From: Verrucomicrobiia bacterium
GTDB lineage: Bacteria > Verrucomicrobiota > Verrucomicrobiia > Verrucomicrobiales > Akkermansiaceae
Reading direction: 5' to 3'
DNA length: 53,960 bases
Assembly (NCBI GenBank): GCA_947462875.1
Contig: CANHQJ010000025.1
Coordinates: forward strand, 1-53,960
Made by a program: the position numbers and the translations under genes. This document shows positions 35,906 to 46,186 of the stretch, in pieces (the first letter of the stretch is position 1; each line of letters opens with the position of its first letter). Under the pieces are notes generated by a model. That model was not told the origin of the DNA. It worked only from the letters and a program-made list of their open reading frames with translations, and searched no databases.

Positions 35906-38900
35906 CAGGGAGTGACGCTGACGTTGCTGAACTCCGAGGTATTAAGCGTTGTATTACTACCACTACCTACGGCAAGGCCGATATAGCAATTCGTGCCGAA
36001 GCTGGTGTTGGTGGTGCTGCCCACCGTGGTCCATGAGGTGCCGTTCGTGCTCTTGAAGGCGGTGATGGTGGTGCCGCTGCGCACGATTCTGACCCAGGTG
36101 TTCGGCACGGTTCCAGAGTTGCTGTTCGTAGAGGTAGTGCTGCCACCTGTGGCGGTACGTCGCGTCCAACGGTAGCCTCCGCTGCCGGTCAGACCCATGA
36201 AGATTTCCCTCGAGTTGGCCGCCAGCGATTCACGGATGATGACGCCGACGCGCGAGGAATTACCGGTGTTTTGCAGGGCACTGATGCGTGCGGAGATTTC
36301 GCCGTCACCGGATAGGGTCTGATAGGCGAAACGGAACTTCGAACTGGTGCCGCCGATGACGCCGGAGCCCGCTTGTGTGAAGGTGCCTGCATTGAAGGAA
36401 GTGGAACCAGCGAGCATGCCAGTGCCGATGTCGCTGGCCAGCCATGGCAAGGGCAAGCCGACGATAGTGATTTGCAATGTGGCATCCACGCTCGCTGCCG
36501 CAGGATCGGTGGCACGGACAACAAAGGAATTCAATCCAGCGCTTGCTGCGGGAGGAGTGCCGGAGAGCGAGCCATTGGCCGCCACACTGAGCCATGCGGG
36601 ACCGCTGACTTTCGAGAACGTGAGGGTATCGCTGGTGTCGGGATCCGTGGCGCTTCCGGCGAGTGTCACACCGGTATAGGCAGCACCTTCGGTGGCGTTG
36701 GCCGCGATGATGGGATTGGTGAGGAATGTCGGCGCATCGTTGGTGTTGATGACGGTAATGTTCAGCGTGGCATTGACAGGTGCGGCGATGCCGTCGCTGA
36801 CGCTGACAACGAAGCTGTTGGTTCCCACGTCGCCATTGGTCGGTGTGCCGGACAGATCGCCGGTGGCCGAAACACTCAACCAGGCGGGACCGCTTACCTT
36901 GGCAAAGCTGAGGCTGGCTCCCGCATCCGCATCCATCGCGCTGCCCGCGATGCTACCGGCATAGGCGGCATCCTCCGTGGCATCGGCACCCGCGATGGGA
37001 TTGACGATCCAAGTGGGCGCGTCGTTGGTATTGATGACGGTGATGTTGAGCGTGGCTTCCGCGGCGGGTGCGATGCCGTCGCTGACACTGACGGTGAACG
37101 TGTTGGATCCCACATTGTTATTGCCTGGTGTGCCACTCAGTGAACCATTCGCAGAGACGTTCAGCCAGGCGGGCCCGCTGATTTTCGCAAAGGTAAGAGT
37201 GGCGCCGGCGTCCTCGTCTGCGGCGTTGCCAGCGATACTCCCCGTGTAGGCGGCATCCTCGGTGGCATTGGCTCCGTTGATGGGATTGACGACCCATGTC
37301 GGCGCGTCGTTGCTATTGATGACGGTGATATTGAGCGTGGCTTCCACGGCGGGCGCGATGCCGTCGCTGACGCTGACAATGAAGCTATTGCCGCCGACAT
37401 CGCTGTTAGACGGTGTACCCGAAAGGTCTCCCGTGGGTGAAACGCTCAGCCAGGCAGGTCCGCTGACTTTGGCAAAGGTAAGAGCGGCTCCTGCATCCGC
37501 ATCAGTGGCGTTGCCGGCGATGCTGCCGGTGTAAGCGGCGTCCTCGGTGGCGTTGGCCGCGATGATGGGATTGACGGTCCATGTGGGCGCGTCGTTGGAG
37601 TTGATGACGGTGATGTTGAGTGTGGTTTCCACGGCGGGCGCGATGCCATCGCTAACACTGACGGTGAACGTGTTGGCACCCACGTCGCTATTGGCCGGCG
37701 CGCCGCTTAGTGCGCCATTGGCGGCAACGCTCAACCAGGCGGGGCCGCTGACTTTCGCGAAGGTAAGCGCATTGCCCTCGGCATCGGTGGCGTTAGCCGC
37801 CAGCGTGCCGGCATAGGCGGCGTCTTCCGTGGCGTCCGCTTCGGCGATGGGATTGCCGGTCCAGACGGGAGCTGTGTTCGGCGGAGCGGGCGGGTTGATG
37901 GTGATGGTGGTCTCGTCGAAGACGTTGCTCACTCCGTCACTGGCAGCAAGGCGCAGGGTATAAACGCCTGCTTGGAAGAGCGAGACGGTGGTGTCCACCG
38001 CGGAGGCATTTCCGAACATGGCACCAGCACCGCTCGGGCCGCTTTGCAGGGTCCATGTCGAGGAAACGGGATCCTCGGCATCGCCGACAGTGCCGTCCAG
38101 GGTGACAACCGCAACAGGTGCGATGGGAGAAACATTTTTGTAGGGATGACCTGCGGGCAACTGCGCTTGCAACTGCCATTTGTGGGCGAGGTAGCCTTCC
38201 ATGCGCTCGCGGTCGGCGGCGCTGACAGTTCCGGTGACGAAGATGATTTCCGCGATGTCGCCGCCATACAGGCCTTGACCAGTGACGTTGCCGATGCGGC
38301 CGCCACCGGACATGGTGCCGATGTTTCCGGCGTTGGTGCTGGTGCCTTGCAAAAACCCGTTGGCGAAAATTTCCTTCGAAACTCCGGGAGTCCAGACGTA
38401 GTTGAGCACGTTGCCATTGGCGGGAACGAACGAACTGGCGACCGCATGATTGAAGTCATTGCCCCAGAAATTCATGCGGTATTGCGTGTTGCTGGAGAAG
38501 CCGACGTGAAGGCTGTTGGCGCCCGCGCTGCCATTCGCCGCACCGTAGATGTTCCGGAATGCCGTGGTCTTTGTCACGATGAAGGCGGAGTGGGTGGTGC
38601 CAGCGAGGTAATCGAGATCGGCATTGAAGAACTGGCTGGTGCCGTTGAGGCTGATGACGTTCAGACCGCCCATGGTGTTGGTTCCCGTGGAGGGTTGGTT
38701 GGTTCCCGTGGGCTGGGTGGCGTGGCGGTTGAAGCCGCTCTTGTCGCGCCATTCGGAAACGAGTCCTCCGGAGGCAGTGATGGTGGAGGCATCACTTGCG
38801 TCATACCATGCCTGAATGGAGAGGCTGGAAGGCTGCCATGTCGAGTTCGCAAGGGTCAATGTCTGATCCGGTCCAGCATTCACGGAAGGAAGGTTGTTCC

Positions 38901-41900
38901 ATCGGGCGTAGAGTGTGATGTCGCCACTGATCGTGAAGGTCGATCCTGCCGTGTAATTCGTTCCACCACCACCGGGAGCGGTGTTCCAGCCGACAAATGC
39001 GTAGCCGCTTCTGGTGAGACTGCCGGTATTGCCGAGAACAGTGACGGTGGAGTCGGAAAGATACGGGCTGCTTGGATCGATCGGCACGCTGCCACCGGTG
39101 CTGCCGTTGCCGTTGTAAGTGACCGAATACGATGCGGCGGGATTGCTCAGAGAAACATTGAGTGTGTATGTCTTGAGCGTCACGCCGTCTTGGGCGGTGA
39201 CGACTGCATTGATCACGGTGGTGCCGGAGCCGATGGCGATCGAGGCGCTCGCTGAGCCGGATGGCACGGTCACGCCATTGATTTTCACCGTGGCATTTGC
39301 CTGGGCCACTGTCGGTGTTACGGTGATGGAAGTGGTGCCACTCGGTACGGTCACTGAGTAGGATGTCGTGGCGGACGAGAAGGCCGGTGAGAATATGCCA
39401 GCGCTGGTAATCAGGTTGTTGAGATTCGCATTGTTGGAGGAAACGATCTGATTGATGCCATAGGTCGTTCCCGCGCTGTTCTGTGCGACACTGCGGAAAT
39501 GGTACCCTCCCGGCGCGAAGCCGGACAGAGCAGCATTGAACGCGACACTGGTCGTGCCGCTGCCCATCGCTTGCGGTGCGGTGGAACTGCCATACGCGGC
39601 GGTAGGACCGTATTCGAACCACACGTTCGTGGCCAAGCCGTTCGGGAAGACTCGGCCGTTGAGAGTGACACTCGTGGCAAGAAGATTCGATGCCGCATCG
39701 GTGAAGGCCTCGGGCATCGATTGATTGTTGAGAGTCACCGTATGAGTGCTGGTGCCGAGGTTGCCACCGCTGACATTGTAGAGTTGCAGCGCGATGGTTT
39801 CCGCCGGTTCGGCGAGATTGTCAGGATGGATGGTGATCGGAATATTGAGAGTGGTGGTGCCGACCGGGAATTCCAGAACTCCCTCATTCATCGTGAAATC
39901 ATAACCACCACCCATGGCAGTTCCCGCACTGAGTCGATAACTGACAGTGATCGTGCCGCCGGGGGTGCCGGTGACATTGACTGGAACATTGTGCGTGCCC
40001 GCCGCTTCGTTGGTGGCACTGGTGGCGGCACCAAAGGCGACAGAGCCGCTGGCAAAGGCGTCGTTGTCACCGAGCAACAGTGTGGAAGATGCCGTGCGCA
40101 GACCATACGTTCCTGAGGCCGGCGTGATGTTCATGACGATGCTTTCCACGCCCTCCGCAATCGTGTCATTGACCGGCACGATGGTGATGTAGGTGCTGAC
40201 GGTGTTGGCCAAAATGGTGACGCTACCGGTAGTGCCGGTATAGTCCACTCCCTCCGTGGCAGTGCCGGACATGGTATAGTTGACGACCAGATCGGTGGCT
40301 GCGCTGACATCGCGCGAGACGATGAATTGCAGGCTCGTGGAGGTGTCCGAACCGGCTGTGGTCAGACTGGTCACTGTATTGACGGCGGAAACATCAAGGG
40401 TCGGCTGATCACCATCGACGATAGTTCCCGTAGCACTGGCCGGTTGACTGCTCATCAGTGAGTAACCAGTGCCAGGCAACAGCGTGAGAGTGACAGTTTC
40501 CGCATCCTCGAACAAGGTATCCGCCAAGGCTGCGACGTTGATTGTTTTTGTGGTTTCCGAGGCGGTAAAGGCAATCGTGCCAGGCAGCGAAGTGTAATCG
40601 ACACCGTTGATCGCAGTGCCGCTCATGGCGTAGTTGACCGTGATCGCGGAGCCTGTGGCGGGGCGGATGATTTGATACGTGACCGCTGTGAGCGAACCGC
40701 TCGCTGGCTCGATGACGCCGCTCTGGGTGAGTTTCAGATAGATCTGCGAATCATCGTTGTCGGTGATGCTCATGGTGGCGGTCCCTGTGCTACCGATGAT
40801 GTAGGTCGTGGTGCTGCGCAGGCGCAGGATGATGTCCTGCGTGCCTTCATCCACGGAATCATCGTAGGGGTAAATTTCCACGGTGGTCGAGGAAGCACCG
40901 GCGGGAATGACGGCGCGGCCTTCGAGGCGACGGTAGTCCGCCCCATGAACGGCACGGCCCGAGATGGCATAGTCCACGGTTAGTGGCAGGTAGGGATCGC
41001 CGCCGCTGCGGGAAATCGTATACACGCCTTTGTCTCCGGGCGTTTCCGTTAGAGTGGCGTCCGTGGCAGCGATGGTGACGACGGGCAGGTCGTTGTCATG
41101 GATCGTGACGGTGTGGTTGTTTGCCAGCGTGTCGCGGGCATTGGCGGCATTGGCGGCAATCGTGACGATGGCGGTCTCGGTGCCTTCCATGGCACTGTCA
41201 TCAACAGGAGTGAGGGTGACAGTGGTGGAAGCGCTGCCAGAGGGAATGACGACAGAGGCAGGAATGGTGTAGTCGGTGTTATTCGTAGCGGTGCCGGTCA
41301 TCGTGAGATTGACCGTCAGGTTCGCAGCGGTGGAACCATTTCGTTCGAGCCTGAGAGTGGCGGTGTCGCTGCCTGATTCCGAAGCCACGTTATCGACATG
41401 CGTGAGTTTCACCACGGGCAAGCTGCCATTTTCGTCATCGACAATTTCCACACGAGCGACCGCCGACCCCGCGAGAATGTAGCCGCCACTGGTATTGGCA
41501 AAATCAAGCGACGCATACTCCGAACCCTCCGCCGTGCTGTCATTGACGGGAGTGACGGTAATGTCGAGGAATGAGGCGCCGGCAGGAATGATGTATTCCG
41601 AGGTACCGCTGCCGCCGCCAGCGGTCGAGGCGGTGGGCGCGGGAGAAAGGGTGTAGTCGGTATTGCGAGTGGCAGTGCCGGTGTTGGAATTGAAAATCTG
41701 CACGCTGAGAGCGCTGGCGGTGCTGCCTGTGCGCTCGATGCGGATCGTGCCGGTGCCGGGTGTGGTGCCTTCGTTGGCGGTGGCATCGGTGACATTGAGC
41801 GTGATCGTGGGCAGCGTGGTGCTGCCGAAGTTGATGTTGGAAGCGCTGGGGCCCACCACCACCGGATTGGTGAAGTTGGAGGGAGCGAAAACATTCGGAT

Positions 41901-44376
41901 AGAGATTGGGGCTGATGGTGAAGCTGCCCGCGGCGAGATTGGTCAACGTGTAGTTGCCATCGCTGTCCGTCCAGGTGCCTCGGAAGGTAGCGCTGCTCGT
42001 GTGACTGCTGCCGTTCGAGGGAACATGGCTGGCCACATAGACGCCCTCTAACGGTTGCGCATCGGGGCCGGTGATGTTGCCGCTCACCATGAATGTGGTG
42101 GGCGAACCGACCGTCACGAGGATGGAACGCGTGGTGCGTTTTCCTTTCATGTCGCTGGCGGTGCAGAGAACCTGATAGTGCCCTGCGGTGCTCCACGATT
42201 TCGTTTGCACCGCGCCGTTGTTGGTGGAGTAGGTGCCGTCATTGAAGACCCATGCGTAGGCGATGGGATCACCATCGGGATCGGAAGCGGTGGCGGTAAA
42301 GGTGACGGCGGTATTGGTCGCCACGCTGGTGCCGCTGGCGCTGATCGCAAGGGTGGGAGCGAGGTTGCCAGGAGCCTCACCGGTATGAACATAAACATCC
42401 ATCGATGGCGGTGTCGTGGCATTTTTCGCGATGGGGGTGATGTGGACATTGACGTCCGGATCGCTGAAAGTGCGACCGATCCATAGAGCGGAGTCATTGC
42501 GCGTGTCGGTGATGCCATTGCCAAACGATCCCGGAGTCATGTCGAGCAACTGGGCGCCGCCGTTGCTGCCGTTTCCGGGACTGCCGCCGCTGCCGCCGAT
42601 ATTCCCCTGCCCCCAGCGGTCCCAGGTGAGCATGAGACCGTTCATGAAGCCGGTGTTCGTGGTGTGGAGCTGTCGGAACTCGGCCCAGTAATCTCTTTCC
42701 GTATCTTTTCTGATGCGCAGCGCATAGCGATGGGCGGGGTCCTGCATGGCGGTATCAAACTGATGAATGCGATAGACGCCGGAATTGTTCACCGTCCAAT
42801 GCGTTTCGTTCGGTAGCCAGCTGATGGCATTTTTGAACGAAGCGGTGAACTGTCCCATGCTGCCGCTGTTGCCTAACAAGTCGAAGGTGTTGCCATACTC
42901 GCCGTTGCTGCCGGGACCGACGGAGCTGGGCGGATTGGTTTGCCAGTAGTTGGCGTGCCAGAGACCGAGGTTGTGACCGAGCTCGTGCAAGAGCGTGCCG
43001 ACGCTATTCGTCTTCAGATTGATATTGCGACCACCCACACCGGCCGAGCCGCCGTAGGCACCGACAGTGCCGTTCCATCGGATGACCTCATTATTATAGG
43101 CAAGGTTATCATAGCCAGCCGCGCGAGCCAACGTGATGGCATGACCGCGCAGAACCGAATCCGCCGAGGCCCCATCGTTCTGACGCTGCACATACCAGCT
43201 TTCCGGATAGGGCAATACAATCAATGGAGTGACCGCATAGGTGTAGTATAAGCGTCCATAACTAGTGACAGATACCCAGTCCGCCATTTGACGCAGAGAT
43301 TCATGGCACTCCGCCTCGGATTGCGGGTCGATCATGTGATCCGGAAAAGTCACACGAATGTAAAGCAAACTGCGCTGCCCTGTGGTGACAGTGCCGGGAA
43401 TCGATCCGGTGGGCGCCGTAGGAGCACCGGAGCCTGCGCCCGCATTCAGCGTGGGCTCCAATGACTGCCAGTGCGAGCGCTCTTCATCCGTCGCATATTC
43501 ATCCGCCACCTGCTCGATGTGGCCGCCATTGCAAACATAAATCACGCGCTCCGCCGTCTCGAATGCCGGAGTTTCCTCGGTGACCGGGGGCAAATTACCG
43601 CTTTCCGTGCGGGCCACCGTGGTTTCCTCTTTCGATACCGGGCAACTCTCCACCACATCGCGATCCCCGGGAGCGGGGCGCTCACCGACTTCGAGCTGGC
43701 GCACGCGGGAATCCGACACCGCCATGTCATAACCTACGGAAACCCCGTTGATATACGTGGCACTCAGGCTGCGTTGTTGGCCGCGTTTGCCATAAACATA
43801 AGCGTTCCAGTGATCGCCCTCCGCCGTGGAAACCACGCGAGTGTAGGGCTTGAAGTCGGGAGAATTTTCCTGCCCGGGCAAAGGCGCATTGCCATTCACC
43901 GTGAGTGATGCCTTGATATTGACCCGGTCTTCCAGCAACTCAACGATGCTCGGTGGCAAATCCTGGCGAATCACCATCGGCACCGCATTCGCGATCGCCT
44001 GCTCGGGATCCAGCCGGATCAATTCCGCAATCCGCTGCGTGTGAGCGACAGCAAGTGCCTTGCCCTGCTTCAGCATTGCCGCCTTTTCCGTCTCGGATGC
44101 GACGAGATAAGACTTCGCCCAATCCCGAAAATCCGCCACCTCAGCTACGACCGGACGCGGCTCCACGGACGCAAGCGCTGCAGCAGCCTGCGCTGCCACC
44201 ACGGGCGCATCGACAACTTTCGCAACAGGCGGAGCACTTACCGATTCCTGCTGACTCACCATCGGAGCCACAGAGTCCGCAGAGCGCCAATTCCAGATCC
44301 CCGCGGTGAGCGCGATCAACAGAATCCACGGCAACGTTTTTTTCAGGGTAACTGATTTGGGTTTTCTCAATTTCAT
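35905..44376 (-). CDS. Giant zinc-metalloprotease and multi-domain surface protein (2,823 aa)
   Basis: By far the largest gene here. A membrane-type N-terminus (KKTLPWILLIALTAGIW) is followed by a zinc-protease region with HELGHNLGLWH near residue 464, a complete HExxHxxGxxH site. Then, roughly: PKD (671-757), carboxypeptidase-regulatory-like (759-849), six Calx-beta domains (852-1545), Fn3-like (1552-1650), cadherin-like sandwich (1650-1750), InlB B-repeat (1751-1830), LamG-like (1843-2076), PKD-like (2088-2163), five putative-Ig repeats (2166-2641) and a concanavalin-like end. It could digest and hold an extracellular polymer or mediate adhesion. ATG 44,376 follows 14 further open codons. 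It is the first gene of the operon down to 30,382. Confidence 0.85.
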   Translation of the reverse strand: MKLRKPKSVTLKKTLPWILLIALTAGIWNWRSADSVAPMVSQQESVSAPPVAKVVDAPVVAAQAAAALASVEPRPVVAEVADFRDWAKSYLVASETEKAAMLKQGKALAVAHTQRIAELIRLDPEQAIANAVPMVIRQDLPPSIVELLEDRVNIKASLTVNGNAPLPGQENSPDFKPYTRVVSTAEGDHWNAYVYGKRGQQRSLSATYINGVSVGYDMAVSDSRVRQLEVGERPAPGDRDVVESCPVSKEETTVARTESGNLPPVTEETPAFETAERVIYVCNGGHIEQVADEYATDEERSHWQSLEPTLNAGAGSGAPTAPTGSIPGTVTTGQRSLLYIRVTFPDHMIDPQSEAECHESLRQMADWVSVTSYGRLYYTYAVTPLIVLPYPESWYVQRQNDGASADSVLRGHAITLARAAGYDNLAYNNEVIRWNGTVGAYGGSAGVGGRNINLKTNSVGTLLHELGHNLGLWHANYWQTNPPSSVGPGSNGEYGNTFDLLGNSGSMGQFTASFKNAISWLPNETHWTVNNSGVYRIHQFDTAMQDPAHRYALRIRKDTERDYWAEFRQLHTTNTGFMNGLMLTWDRWGQGNIGGSGGSPGNGSNGGAQLLDMTPGSFGNGITDTRNDSALWIGRTFSDPDVNVHITPIAKNATTPPSMDVYVHTGEAPGNLAPTLAISASGTSVATNTAVTFTATASDPDGDPIAYAWVFNDGTYSTNNGAVQTKSWSTAGHYQVLCTASDMKGKRTTRSILVTVGSPTTFMVSGNITGPDAQPLEGVYVASHVPSNGSSHTSSATFRGTWTDSDGNYTLTNLAAGSFTISPNLYPNVFAPSNFTNPVVVGPSASNINFGSTTLPTITLNVTDATANEGTTPGTGTIRIERTGSTASALSVQIFNSNTGTATRNTDYTLSPAPTASTAGGGSGTSEYIIPAGASFLDITVTPVNDSTAEGSEYASLDFANTSGGYILAGSAVARVEIVDDENGSLPVVKLTHVDNVASESGSDTATLRLERNGSTAANLTVNLTMTGTATNNTDYTIPASVVIPSGSASTTVTLTPVDDSAMEGTETAIVTIAANAANARDTLANNHTVTIHDNDLPVVTIAATDATLTETPGDKGVYTISRSGGDPYLPLTVDYAISGRAVHGADYRRLEGRAVIPAGASSTTVEIYPYDDSVDEGTQDIILRLRSTTTYIIGSTGTATMSITDNDDSQIYLKLTQSGVIEPASGSLTAVTYQIIRPATGSAITVNYAMSGTAINGVDYTSLPGTIAFTASETTKTINVAALADTLFEDAETVTLTLLPGTGYSLMSSQPASATGTIVDGDQPTLDVSAVNTVTSLTTAGSDTSTSLQFIVSRDVSAATDLVVNYTMSGTATEGVDYTGTTGSVTILANTVSTYITIVPVNDTIAEGVESIVMNITPASGTYGLRTASSTLLLGDNDAFASGSVAFGAATSATNEAAGTHNVPVNVTGTPGGTITVSYRLSAGTAMGGGYDFTMNEGVLEFPVGTTTLNIPITIHPDNLAEPAETIALQLYNVSGGNLGTSTHTVTLNNQSMPEAFTDAASNLLATSVTLNGRVFPNGLATNVWFEYGPTAAYGSSTAPQAMGSGTTSVAFNAALSGFAPGGYHFRSVAQNSAGTTYGINQIVSSNNANLNNLITSAGIFSPAFSSATTSYSVTVPSGTTSITVTPTVAQANATVKINGVTVPSGSASASIAIGSGTTVINAVVTAQDGVTLKTYTLNVSLSNPAASYSVTYNGNGSTGGSVPIDPSSPYLSDSTVTVLGNTGSLTRSGYAFVGWNTAPGGGGTNYTAGSTFTISGDITLYARWNNLPSVNAGPDQTLTLANSTWQPSSLSIQAWYDASDASTITASGGLVSEWRDKSGFNRHATQPTGTNQPSTGTNTMGGLNVISLNGTSQFFNADLDYLAGTTHSAFIVTKTTAFRNIYGAANGSAGANSLHVGFSSNTQYRMNFWGNDFNHAVASSFVPANGNVLNYVWTPGVSKEIFANGFLQGTSTNAGNIGTMSGGGRIGNVTGQGLYGGDIAEIIFVTGTVSAADRERMEGYLAHKWQLQAQLPAGHPYKNVSPIAPVAVVTLDGTVGDAEDPVSSTWTLQSGPSGAGAMFGNASAVDTTVSLFQAGVYTLRLAASDGVSNVFDETTITINPPAPPNTAPVWTGNPIAEADATEDAAYAGTLAANATDAEGNALTFAKVSGPAWLSVAANGALSGAPANSDVGANTFTVSVSDGIAPAVETTLNITVINSNDAPTWTVNPIIAANATEDAAYTGSIAGNATDADAGAALTFAKVSGPAWLSVSPTGDLSGTPSNSDVGGNSFIVSVSDGIAPAVEATLNITVINSNDAPTWVVNPINGANATEDAAYTGSIAGNAADEDAGATLTFAKISGPAWLNVSANGSLSGTPGNNNVGSNTFTVSVSDGIAPAAEATLNITVINTNDAPTWIVNPIAGADATEDAAYAGSIAGSAMDADAGASLSFAKVSGPAWLSVSATGDLSGTPTNGDVGTNSFVVSVSDGIAAPVNATLNITVINTNDAPTFLTNPIIAANATEGAAYTGVTLAGSATDPDTSDTLTFSKVSGPAWLSVAANGSLSGTPPAASAGLNSFVVRATDPAAASVDATLQITIVGLPLPWLASDIGTGMLAGSTSFNAGTFTQAGSGVIGGTSSKFRFAYQTLSGDGEISARISALQNTGNSSRVGVIIRESLAANSREIFMGLTGSGGYRWTRRTATGGSTTSTNSNSGTVPNTWVRIVRSGTTITAFKSTNGTSWTTVGSTTNTSFGTNCYIGLAVGSGSNTTLNTSEFSNVSVTP
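36455..37880 (-). repeat. Five tandem repeats of about 285 bp inside the giant gene
   Basis: Each unit encodes a 95-aa Ig-like domain with landmarks ATEDAAYTGSIAGNATD, LTFAKVSGPAWLSV and VSVSDGIAP. Units are about 285-288 bp apart and very similar at the DNA level, so copy number may vary between strains and the region may be misassembled from short reads. Confidence 0.88.
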
Positions 44377-44650
44377 AATGTTAGGCTTTTTTGGGTTTTG
44401 AAAACTGACCAAGCTCAAACAAAATCATTTCCGGGCAACAAACAAAGATTGCATGCTCAACGGAGGGGACGTTGGTTCATTAAGTCCTAGCAAGTTACAC
44501 ACAGTAAATCTTTTATCATTTGTGCAAGCTATCCAAGCCGCTCTCCCTGTAAAGATAATTTTTGCTATCCCCGAAAAAAAATGAAAGACCCCCATTAGCA
44601 CTTACGTATGCGGCGATCTTTTTCAGTGAAACACTACCGGAAACCAGTAG

Positions 44651-44727
44651 TGGTCGGGCTGGCGGGATTCGAACCCACGACCCCTTGCCCCCCAGGCAAG
44701 TGCGCTACCAGGCTGCGCTACAGCCCG
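44651..44727 (-). tRNA. tRNA-Pro (GGG)
   Basis: The acceptor CGGGCTG/CAGCCCG pairs perfectly. The anticodon stem CTTGC/GCAAG holds loop CTGGGGG, so the anticodon is GGG. The T arm contains GGTTCGAAT, and the CCA is encoded. No other feature is seen between it and the giant gene start at 44,376; the gap is AT-rich. Confidence 0.96.
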
Positions 44728-44747
44728 AACATAATGAACGGGCGCGC

Positions 44748-44776
44748 AGAAAACCAGAACTTGCCGATGTTGGCAA
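44748..44776 (-). promoter_or_regulatory. Candidate promoter of tRNA-Pro
   Basis: On the minus strand TTGCCA (44,771-44,776), 17 nt, TTTTCT (44,748-44,753), followed by a GC-rich stretch (GCGCGCCC) as in stringently controlled promoters. The -35 overlaps a CTTGCC/GGCAAG inverted repeat just after the desaturase gene. Confidence 0.4.
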
Positions 44777-44786
44777 GCAAAGAATT

Positions 44787-45581
44787 TCACCTGTCGCTCA
44801 TTTTCTTTTTTTTGCGGGGCAAAAGCGGATGAATCAACTGGCCGAGGTAACCGCGGGGAAATGGTTCCGCGAGGCCCAATTCGCCCGGTTCATGATCGGG
44901 ATGGCGGTAGGTGCCGAACAACAAATCCATCAACGGGGAAAGATTCGCGTAGTTGCCGGAAAACCGTTCTTTCGCGTGATGCCAATGATGCAGCTCAGGA
45001 GCCCCGATCAGCATGCGCAGCGGACCGAGCGGCAGACGCACGTTCGAATGAATGTAAATCGCCCATATCCCCCGGAATGCCGTGAAGCCCGCCAGTGTCG
45101 ACAGATCAAAACCCAACAAAAACGCCGGCAGATTGATCAGGCCGACCGTGTAAATGGTGTCCAGCGGATGCTCGCGATGCGCTGCCAACCAATCGAGATG
45201 TTCCGCACTGTGGTGCACCGCATGAAATCGCCACAAAAACGGCACCTGGTGCTGGATGCGATGGCCCCAGTAAATGAACAGATCACTCAGAAAAACGACC
45301 TCGACCGCCTGCAACCACCATGGCTGGGAACCGACAGCGGCACGCACGGAAACCGGAACCCATCCCGTAAGCCACGGCGCCATCCACGCGAGGGCCCCGA
45401 ACACGACCGCGCCCCACAGAAGGTATTGCCCGAGAAAAAAACACAAATCGGTGAACCAGGCCGGGCGGAAAAATTTCTGCACTCTGGCGGGAAAGCATTT
45501 TTCCAGCGGCGCGAATATCGCCAGCAAAATCAACAAACTCAGCAGCGGTGCCGCCAAGGCATACATCGCATCGCGAAACAT
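44787..45581 (-). CDS. Sterol desaturase / fatty acid hydroxylase family protein
   Basis: A 264-aa integral membrane di-iron oxygenase. The three His motifs are present: HRIQH near residue 107, HAVHHS near 120 and ELHHWHH near 199, together with four or so membrane segments. The family oxidises C-H bonds in lipids such as sterols, fatty acids and hopanoids; the substrate is unknown. A basic tail (RKKKKM) ends the protein. Its ATG overlaps the stop of the anchored repeat protein by one base (TAATG), so the two are coupled. Confidence 0.9.
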   Translation of the reverse strand: MFRDAMYALAAPLLSLLILLAIFAPLEKCFPARVQKFFRPAWFTDLCFFLGQYLLWGAVVFGALAWMAPWLTGWVPVSVRAAVGSQPWWLQAVEVVFLSDLFIYWGHRIQHQVPFLWRFHAVHHSAEHLDWLAAHREHPLDTIYTVGLINLPAFLLGFDLSTLAGFTAFRGIWAIYIHSNVRLPLGPLRMLIGAPELHHWHHAKERFSGNYANLSPLMDLLFGTYRHPDHEPGELGLAEPFPRGYLGQLIHPLLPRKKKKMSDR

Positions 45582-46114
45582 TACCGGGACTCTTTTTGGA
45601 TAGGCTGTTCTGCTTCAGGCTGCTGCGACGACTCGAGCTTCTTCTGCACCTTCTTGATCTCATCAGGGCTCACGATGCGCATCACTTTGCTCGATGGAGC
45701 GAGGTCTTCCGCTTTGGATGCATTTTGATTCATTTGATTCAACCGCTCTTCCGCCTCTTCCCGTGTAAGTTCTTTCAGCCCATCAGGGCTGACTATGCGC
45801 ATCACTTTGCTCGATGGAGCGAGGTTTTCCGCCTTCGGAGCCGGGGTTTTCTTTTGCTCCAACCGCTCTTCCAACATTTTCCGCGTATCCTCCTCGCTCA
45901 TGATGATGCCCGATTTCGAGGAACGCAGCATGGTTTCACGCGCCGCTTTCACCTCCTCGTCCGTGACCGTTGGTTTTTTCTCGGCGGCAGCGTTTGCCGG
46001 TTTCGCCGCATCGGCAGCCGCTCCCTTGATGCGCTGCGATGCGTTCCAAACAAAACAAGTCACCGCCGCGATCGAAAAAAACAAAACGAGAACTTTTCCC
46101 AACGTGTTTTTCAT
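45581..46114 (-). CDS. Membrane-anchored protein with internal repeats, unknown function
   Basis: A 177-aa protein not matched to a family. MKNTLGKVLVLFFSIAAVTC is an N-terminal membrane anchor or signal. An Ala/Lys-rich part follows. The unit LAPSSKVMRIVSPD then occurs twice, 40 residues apart, each followed by a charged helix (LTREEAEERLNQM; EIKKVQKKLESS). An earlier stretch (GIIMSEEDTRKMLEERLEQK) may be a third, diverged unit. The DNA of the two clear units is nearly identical over about 52 bp (45,661 and 45,781). It is coupled to the desaturase gene and lies 72 bp after the transglutaminase gene. Confidence 0.68.
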   Translation of the reverse strand: MKNTLGKVLVLFFSIAAVTCFVWNASQRIKGAAADAAKPANAAAEKKPTVTDEEVKAARETMLRSSKSGIIMSEEDTRKMLEERLEQKKTPAPKAENLAPSSKVMRIVSPDGLKELTREEAEERLNQMNQNASKAEDLAPSSKVMRIVSPDEIKKVQKKLESSQQPEAEQPIQKESR

Positions 46115-46186
46115 ATGCGCTATTCTGGACAAGGCCATCGCAAAAGCAAGGGTGGAATTCCACCGCAACAACTTCTTCCGTCCGAA

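Noticed and set aside
44561-44650. Hairpin with G- and T-runs between tRNA-Pro and the giant gene
   Set aside because: The stem is weak and the arms do not pair well enough to call a terminator.
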